Assembly: GCA_963575745.1 (NCBI GenBank)
Contig: CAUYUJ010012747.1
Coordinates: forward strand, 1-64,000
Direction: 5' to 3'
Origin: Prorocentrum cordatum
Lineage: Eukaryota; Sar; Dinophyceae; Prorocentrales; Prorocentraceae
Length of the DNA stretch: 64,000 bases
The position numbers were made by a program, and so were the translations under genes. Numbering within the stretch: the stretch's first letter is position 1; every line of letters begins with the position of its first letter. This document shows positions 60,483 to 64,000 of the stretch, piece after piece. The notes under the pieces are model-generated. The model searched no databases. It was not told where the DNA came from and saw only the letters and a list, made by a program, of their open reading frames with translations.

Positions 60483-60648
60483 AGGAAGAGGAAAAGAAGG
60501 AGGAGGAGGAAAAGAAGGAGGAGGAGGAGGAGGAGCAGGAGGAGGAGGAGCAGGAGGAGGAGGAGGAGGAAAAGGAGGAGGAGGAGGAGGAGGAGGAGGA
60601 GGAGGAGGAGGAGGAGGGGGAGGAGGAGGGGGAGGAGGCCCCGCCAGG
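60483..60648 (+). repeat. GGA/AAGGAGG purine array
   Basis: Starts AAGAGGAAAAGAAGGAGGAG and becomes pure GGA. Simple-sequence DNA. Confidence 0.95.
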
Positions 60649-60739
60649 CCGACCCGAGAGCCCCCCGCACCCGAGCCTGACGCCTCCTCGAGCGGGCCCA
60701 CGCCCAAGACAGAGCCAGATATTTTGCAAGCGCCGTCCT

Positions 60740-60876
60740 TGGCATCGCTCGGACGTGTGCATTGTTCCTTCGGCGAGGGCCATCGAGGAGCATCGAGGAC
60801 CATCGGCGAGGACCATCGAGGAGAACCACGCACGAAACCGAAAAAAACACAGGGAATGGACGTCCGAGCCGATGGC
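60740..60876 (+). mobile_element. GGCATCGCTCGGACG MITE
   Basis: TGGCATCGCTCGGACGTGTG to GACGTCCGAGCCGATGGCC. CGAGGACCATCGAGGAGAAC and CACGCACGAAACCGAAA inside. The GAGGACCATCG unit is duplicated here. Confidence 0.85.
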
Positions 60877-61135
60877 CAGCGTCGACGACGTGATCTTGTT
60901 GCGGCGCCTCGCCCCTTCGACGCCAGGTGCCGGCTGCCGCTCCCGGCGCCGCCCCGGCCGGCGCCGCCCGCCGCCGCGGGCGCGCGCGGGGCGCTGCGTG
61001 CGCGGCGCCGTCATGTGGTACGACGAGCGTGCGGGCTGCGCCAGGTCCGCCGAGCGCTCGCGTCCGAGGCGGGGAGGTACAGCCAGGACGCTGAAATATA
61101 AGGACCCGTTTGGAGACTGATTGTTGTTTGGGGTC

Positions 61136-61319
61136 CGGCGATAACCCGGGTGATCGGGCTTGCCCCCCTCCCCCCCCAGGCTAACCTAACTTTTCCGGTT
61201 GTGCAAGTCCGGGGTGGGGGGAGGCGCGGGCATGTGCAGGGCTGCCCACAGCGCGAAGGTCAGGTGAGCGGCCAGCCCCCCTCCCCCCCCCGCCCCCTGG
61301 AGAACCCGGGTTATCGCCG
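61136..61319 (+). mobile_element. GGCGATAACCCGGG element, copy 2
   Basis: GGCGATAACCCGGGTGATCG (61137) and AGAACCCGGGTTATCGCCG (61302-61320) are inverse ends (14 bp exact core). The interior CAGGGCTGCCCACAGCGCGA matches 47874-48045. A 184-bp MITE-like unit. Confidence 0.8.
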
Positions 61320-61582
61320 ATTCAAAAAGCGGTCTCCAGTCAAGACGTTGAGATCAGGACCGCTTTGGGCCCAGGAAGGGCTCTGATTTTCGGGCCGTTC
61401 CTTCGATTTGTGTCGTGGAACCTGTCTGTGGCCCAGGCCCGTCGCGGCCAGAAAAGATCTTCCGTTCCTTATTCTGCGTTCTTTGCTGTAGCACGATGAC
61501 TGTGTAAATATAACTACCACCTGGGGGACCGATTCTCGGAGACTTCGCCATGCGGTGGATATATGGCTAGATTCGGGCCCCT
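61320..61582. other. Upstream of the cyclophilin exons; no feature established
   Basis: Lower-GC unique DNA. CATGCGGTGGATATATGG at 61548 is a half copy of the CATATCCACCGCC element. The promoter or an upstream exon of the cyclophilin gene may lie here, but no signal peptide, start codon or spliced-leader acceptor could be assigned. Confidence 0.35.
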
Positions 61583-61709
61583 TTGGATGGGGAGGTCACG
61601 AGTGCTGGGGTCGGTCCCTTTGGGCAGCGGGCACCCGCGGACTTGGAGCCACTAGCGGAGGTGACGCACAGGGCATTCTTCGACGTCAGGGGCGAGGAGA
61701 ACGCCGAAG
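61583..61709 (+). CDS. Cyclophilin-type peptidyl-prolyl isomerase, first visible exon
   Basis: The open frame reads toward PLAEVTHRAFFDVRGEENAE; VTHxxFFDV is the first beta strand typical of cyclophilins (usually VTHKVYFDV). The exon ends at GAA G (61709) before a GT donor (GTGCGT). The true 5' limit is unknown: no ATG is in frame, and an acceptor at CTTTGGGCAG (61629) would start it later. The frame stays open past the donor to 61825, but that part is intronic by this model. Confidence 0.65.
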
Positions 61710-61959
61710 GTGCGTGGATGACGGATTGGCACCTGACTTGCGCCCTCCTGCAGAGGCTGGAACTCATGCGAATCAGCCGCCTGCGGCACCAATCTTTCTG
61801 GGCATTGGCAGGCGGTGGACATTGATACGTGCAGGCCCCACGGGGTCGAATGATATCCATATCCATCGCCCGCTGGGGTTCTGGGGCGGTGGATGTGTAT
61901 GGGTTTTGGCCTTGCACTCCTCCCTCTCCTGGATCCTCCGATTCCCCCCTCAGCCGAAG
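61710..61959 (+). other. Intron 1 of the cyclophilin gene, introner-like with 8-bp direct repeat
   Basis: GCCGAAGG is present at both borders (61703-61710 and 61953-61960). Splicing GAAG|GTGCGT...CCGAAG|GCACA removes 250 bp with GT-AG ends and restores ENAEGTTIV in frame. An in-frame alternative acceptor is CCCCCTCAG at 61953, adding two residues. The intron includes CATATCCATCGCCCGC and GGCGGTGGATGTG repeat motifs. Confidence 0.7.
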
Positions 61960-62077
61960 GCACAACGATAGTGAGCAATTACGTGACACAGGCGGAGGCC
62001 GAGGTGAAGGCCATGGGCACGTTCGAAGGCCGCATTGTGTTTGGTCTGTACGGCGGCGAGACGCCCAAGACGGTCGA
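61960..62077 (+). CDS. Cyclophilin, second visible exon
   Basis: Encodes a linker SNYVTQAEAEVKAMGTFE followed by GRIVFGLYGGETPKTVE, the conserved second strand and helix start of the cyclophilin fold (family GRIVIGLFGxxxPKTVENF). The 17-residue linker between strands one and two is longer than in compact cyclophilin A and resembles forms with an extended first loop. The 3' border is uncertain: GTCGA|GAATAGG would be a GA donor, a type known in dinoflagellates, and keeps frame with the next exon. Confidence 0.8.
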
Positions 62078-62164
62078 GAATAGGAACCGCTTCGCGAGCA
62101 GCCCATTCCGAGCAGAACAGGGGCTTGCATGGCTCCGCTTTTTGCTCCAAAACAACAAACATAC

Positions 62165-62330
62165 AGAGGAGGCCCATGCCAAGGGTACCCTTGGTCTCTT
62201 CGGTTTCGACGGTTCTGATGCGGAGAGCTTGACGTTCCCACACCAAACATCAGTGGACGTCCTGGGGTCTCAGGGTTGGGTTTCTTGTGGAAGGTTTCTT
62301 GTGGTCGGGCCCCTACTGTACACAAACCTA
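62165..62330 (+). repeat. Dispersed repeat shared with 24.65 kb
   Basis: GGCCCATGCCAAGGGTACCC, CTTCGGTTTCGACGGTT, CCACACCAAACATCAGTGGA and GTTGGGTTTCTTGTGGAAGG. See the partner at 24640. Confidence 0.75.
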
Positions 62331-62337
62331 CTTTCGC

Positions 62338-62452
62338 TGAGGTCTGCGCGGGTTTCTTGGATCGGCGCTGGGTCCCCCCGGCAGGGAGTCCAGCGCCAGG
62401 GAGGGGGTCCAGCACCGATCCAGGAAATCCACGCGGATTCCCAAGACATCTG
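62338..62452. mobile_element. GTCCGCGCGG family element
   Basis: GGTCTGCGCGGGTTTCTTGG plus ATCGGCGCTGGG faces CAGCACCGATCCAGGAAATC plus CACGCGGATT. Imperfect inverse arms of about 30 bp. Confidence 0.72.
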
Positions 62453-62479
62453 AAAGCCGTTGTGTTTTCTTTTCTATCG

Positions 62480-62800
62480 CAGGGCTCTGCACTACTGGTG
62501 AAGTTAGTCCTGAGTGTGGACATGATCGGGTACAGTGGGGGCGCGCATCTCGAAAACATATGCTTGTCGTCAGGGTATCCTGAGTTTCTTCACTCCTCGC
62601 GCTGCGCGGTGACTTCCCGCAGCCGTTGGAGGAGCTGCTGCGTTCAGGATGCTCCGGGTTTCTCCTCAGGTGCACTTCGCGCACGGGTTCTCATGGTTGA
62701 GTTTCTTGCGAGGGTGTCTTGCATCCGCGCCCGCACTGTATCGCAGGGCTCTGCATTGGTGGTGAAGTAAATTGTAAGTGTGGACATGATCGGGTAGTCT
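62480..62800 (+). repeat. Direct repeat pair CAGGGCTCTGCA...GTGGACATGATCGGGTA
   Basis: ATCGCAGGGCTCTGCA(C/T)T, GGTGAAGT and GTGTGGACATGATCGGGTA occur at 62477-62533 and 62740-62797. The 62530-62625 part matches 26645-26730. Confidence 0.7.
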
Positions 62801-63343
62801 TTGTCTGGGTCAAGCATCCTACGGGCCGCAGACAACCTAGCTGGGGTGCAAGCTCGGCGCAGTTACAGTTCGAGCCAGATTGCTTCGGGGCGCAGCATCT
62901 AGCGTGACTGATAGGCCCCGAGCGATAGCAGGCAGCTCGACTCATATGGAATGCGCAGCTTTGCGTGAACACAACAGCGCCATGCTAGATATTAGAGTCG
63001 AATCGATGTGGTCTGGGTTTGCAGCGCCAGGGCATACTCTGATTCGGTTGCCAGGCGCCAGTACTATATACCACTGCCCACCTTCAACAGCGACGCATCG
63101 GGGGGCCGCAGTGGGCGACGGCGGGCAAGAGCAACGAGCGCGTGCCACATATCGCGCGGGGCCTTTGATTGCACACGCCGTGTTACGTATCATACGCTGC
63201 CGTGTGTGTTCGGTGCGACAAGCCGTTCGCTTCGTGCTCCAGCGCTTTCACCCTCCCACGACCCCAGCCTCAGCTCGACTCGGTTTCGGCGCAGTTCCAT
63301 GGGGCGTTCGTTGTTTTCAAGATCGTCGTGCAGACCTCTGCCA
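62800..63343. other. Intronic sequence, no feature seen
   Basis: Mixed-composition DNA with open frames on both strands (62880-63824 plus is interrupted in meaning by the MITE at 63344). I recognised no protein motif. Confidence 0.45.
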
Positions 63344-63523
63344 TACAGTCGGGGCCCTGAAGAAGGAACCCTTTTCGTTGGGGAGGGGCTCCGCGTCCCT
63401 TAAGTGTTTCACAGCTTGTCTCAGGCTTCCCTTATGTTTCCGACAGGAAATCGAAGGTTTACTTCTGGAAAAAAGGGGCCTCGTTCCTTATTTAGGGTTC
63501 CTTAGGTCAACGTCCCGACTGTA
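63344..63523 (+). mobile_element. TA-flanked Tc1/mariner-like MITE (family A), 180 bp
   Basis: TACAGTCGGGGCC to GTCCCGACTGTA, TA at both sides. Lies inside the second cyclophilin intron, same orientation as the gene. Confidence 0.92.
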
Positions 63524-63848
63524 TTCAATTGTTTTGCCTCGGGCTCGACGGACGCGCGAGTCGGGCATTTGCCATCGCTGGACTACAGCGAGGCGAATTA
63601 CGCACAGGGGAGCCCGATCCGCGGGGAGAGCAGCGGCCGCGGAGAGAGCGGGGAAAGGAAGGCTGCGCCGTCGGAACGTGCAGTCCCTCTGGCGTGGTTC
63701 TGCGGCCTCAGGCTTCACGTGGAGTCCTGCCAGGGTCCTGCAAGCAGTGCTGCCTTGCCAGGTTCGCAAGAGTTTGGTCAGTGTGGAGGGTCCCACATGC
63801 TCACAAAAAGAAACTATGTCCTGAGATGCCTCATCCGCCACCGCACAG

Positions 63849-64000
63849 GGGCCGGGCGGCTTTCCTGGCGCTTTGCCGCGGTGACAGGGGGCTGTCGTAC
63901 CGAGGCAGCCCATTCCATCGCGTTTTCTGGGACTTCATGGTGCAGGGCGGCGACATCGTGAACGGGGACGGGACCGGCTGCGCCAGCGTGTATGGCTCCA
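63849..64000 (+). CDS. Cyclophilin, third visible exon (runs off the window)
   Basis: [20 protein letters not shown] (from 63862) then [19 protein letters not shown]. This holds the FHRV motif with the catalytic Arg, and the FMxQGGD motif with Phe, Met and Gln of the proline pocket. The exon should start at CACAG|GGG (63849), giving GRAA before FLALC. Later active-site residues (Trp/His) lie beyond the window. All visible catalytic residues are intact, so the gene may be functional. Confidence 0.85.

Larger units (their letters stand above)
62078..63848 (+). other. Long second intron of the cyclophilin gene, filled with repeats
   Basis: About 1.77 kb with the proposed GA...AG borders. It contains the 62165-62325 repeat, a GTCCGCGCGG-type element, a CAGGGCTCTGCA direct-repeat pair and a complete family A MITE (63344-63523). 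No other exon was recognised, though a small one could be missed. Confidence 0.55.

Noticed and set aside
61710-61825. Extension of cyclophilin exon 1 reading frame through 61825
   Set aside because: The frame stays open but departs from any cyclophilin pattern at the GTGCGT donor, while splicing restores the expected continuation.
1-64000. Search by eye for rRNA, tRNA and a dinoflagellate spliced-leader gene
   Set aside because: No cloverleaf-like or conserved rRNA segments and no CCGTAGCCATTTTGGCTC-like leader was seen. A covariance-model scan would be decisive.

Overview
The window reads as nuclear DNA of a repeat-swollen eukaryote, most likely a dinoflagellate; this is inferred, not proven. 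It is GC-rich, has no bacterial-style operons and no long clean reading frame, and is packed with microsatellites, minisatellites and short inverted-repeat transposons. The only recognisable genes are broken or split by introns. I saw no rRNA, tRNA, spliced-leader gene or CRISPR array, and no telomeric array. Nearly all long open frames are simple-sequence translations (poly-Ser/Pro/Leu, poly-Gly/Glu/Arg, poly-His) and are not reported as genes. Layout: 1-2.5 kb is a run of different tandem arrays. 2.5-5.3 kb is dominated by CTC arrays. 5.4-8.8 kb holds two tandem copies of a composite module (GATCTCAC array, then CATCAT array, then a GGGACACC-rich segment). 9.26-12.1 kb is a degenerate CCAAGA-type array with a higher-order period. 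13.6-14.4 kb is a GACAGTGGG array. It is followed at 14.4-17.5 kb by a fossil UPF1/NAM7-like superfamily 1 helicase. Three mobile elements cut this fossil, each with a recognisable target-site duplication. 18-54 kb is a mosaic of dispersed repeats, CTC/GAG arrays and miniature elements, several nested in one another. 55.4-58.2 kb carries a minus-strand LINE-type reverse transcriptase pseudogene. Its frame is split by a 982-bp inverted-repeat element full of satellites. 61.6-64.0 kb is the 5' part of a cyclophilin-type peptidyl-prolyl isomerase gene on the plus strand. It has at least three exons and runs off the window; its first intron is bounded by an 8-bp direct repeat, as in introner-type introns. 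How the parts relate: the genes do not form a pathway. The biological story is the mobile-element community. At least ten inverted-repeat families can be defined within this one window. Several have exact target-site duplications: TA (Tc1/mariner-like), 8 bp (hAT-like), and 5 bp (two families of uncertain class). Some families carry or flank microsatellite cores, which offers a plausible route for the spread of CTC, GATGCATCGCC and TAGC arrays. I found no defence system or metabolic cluster.
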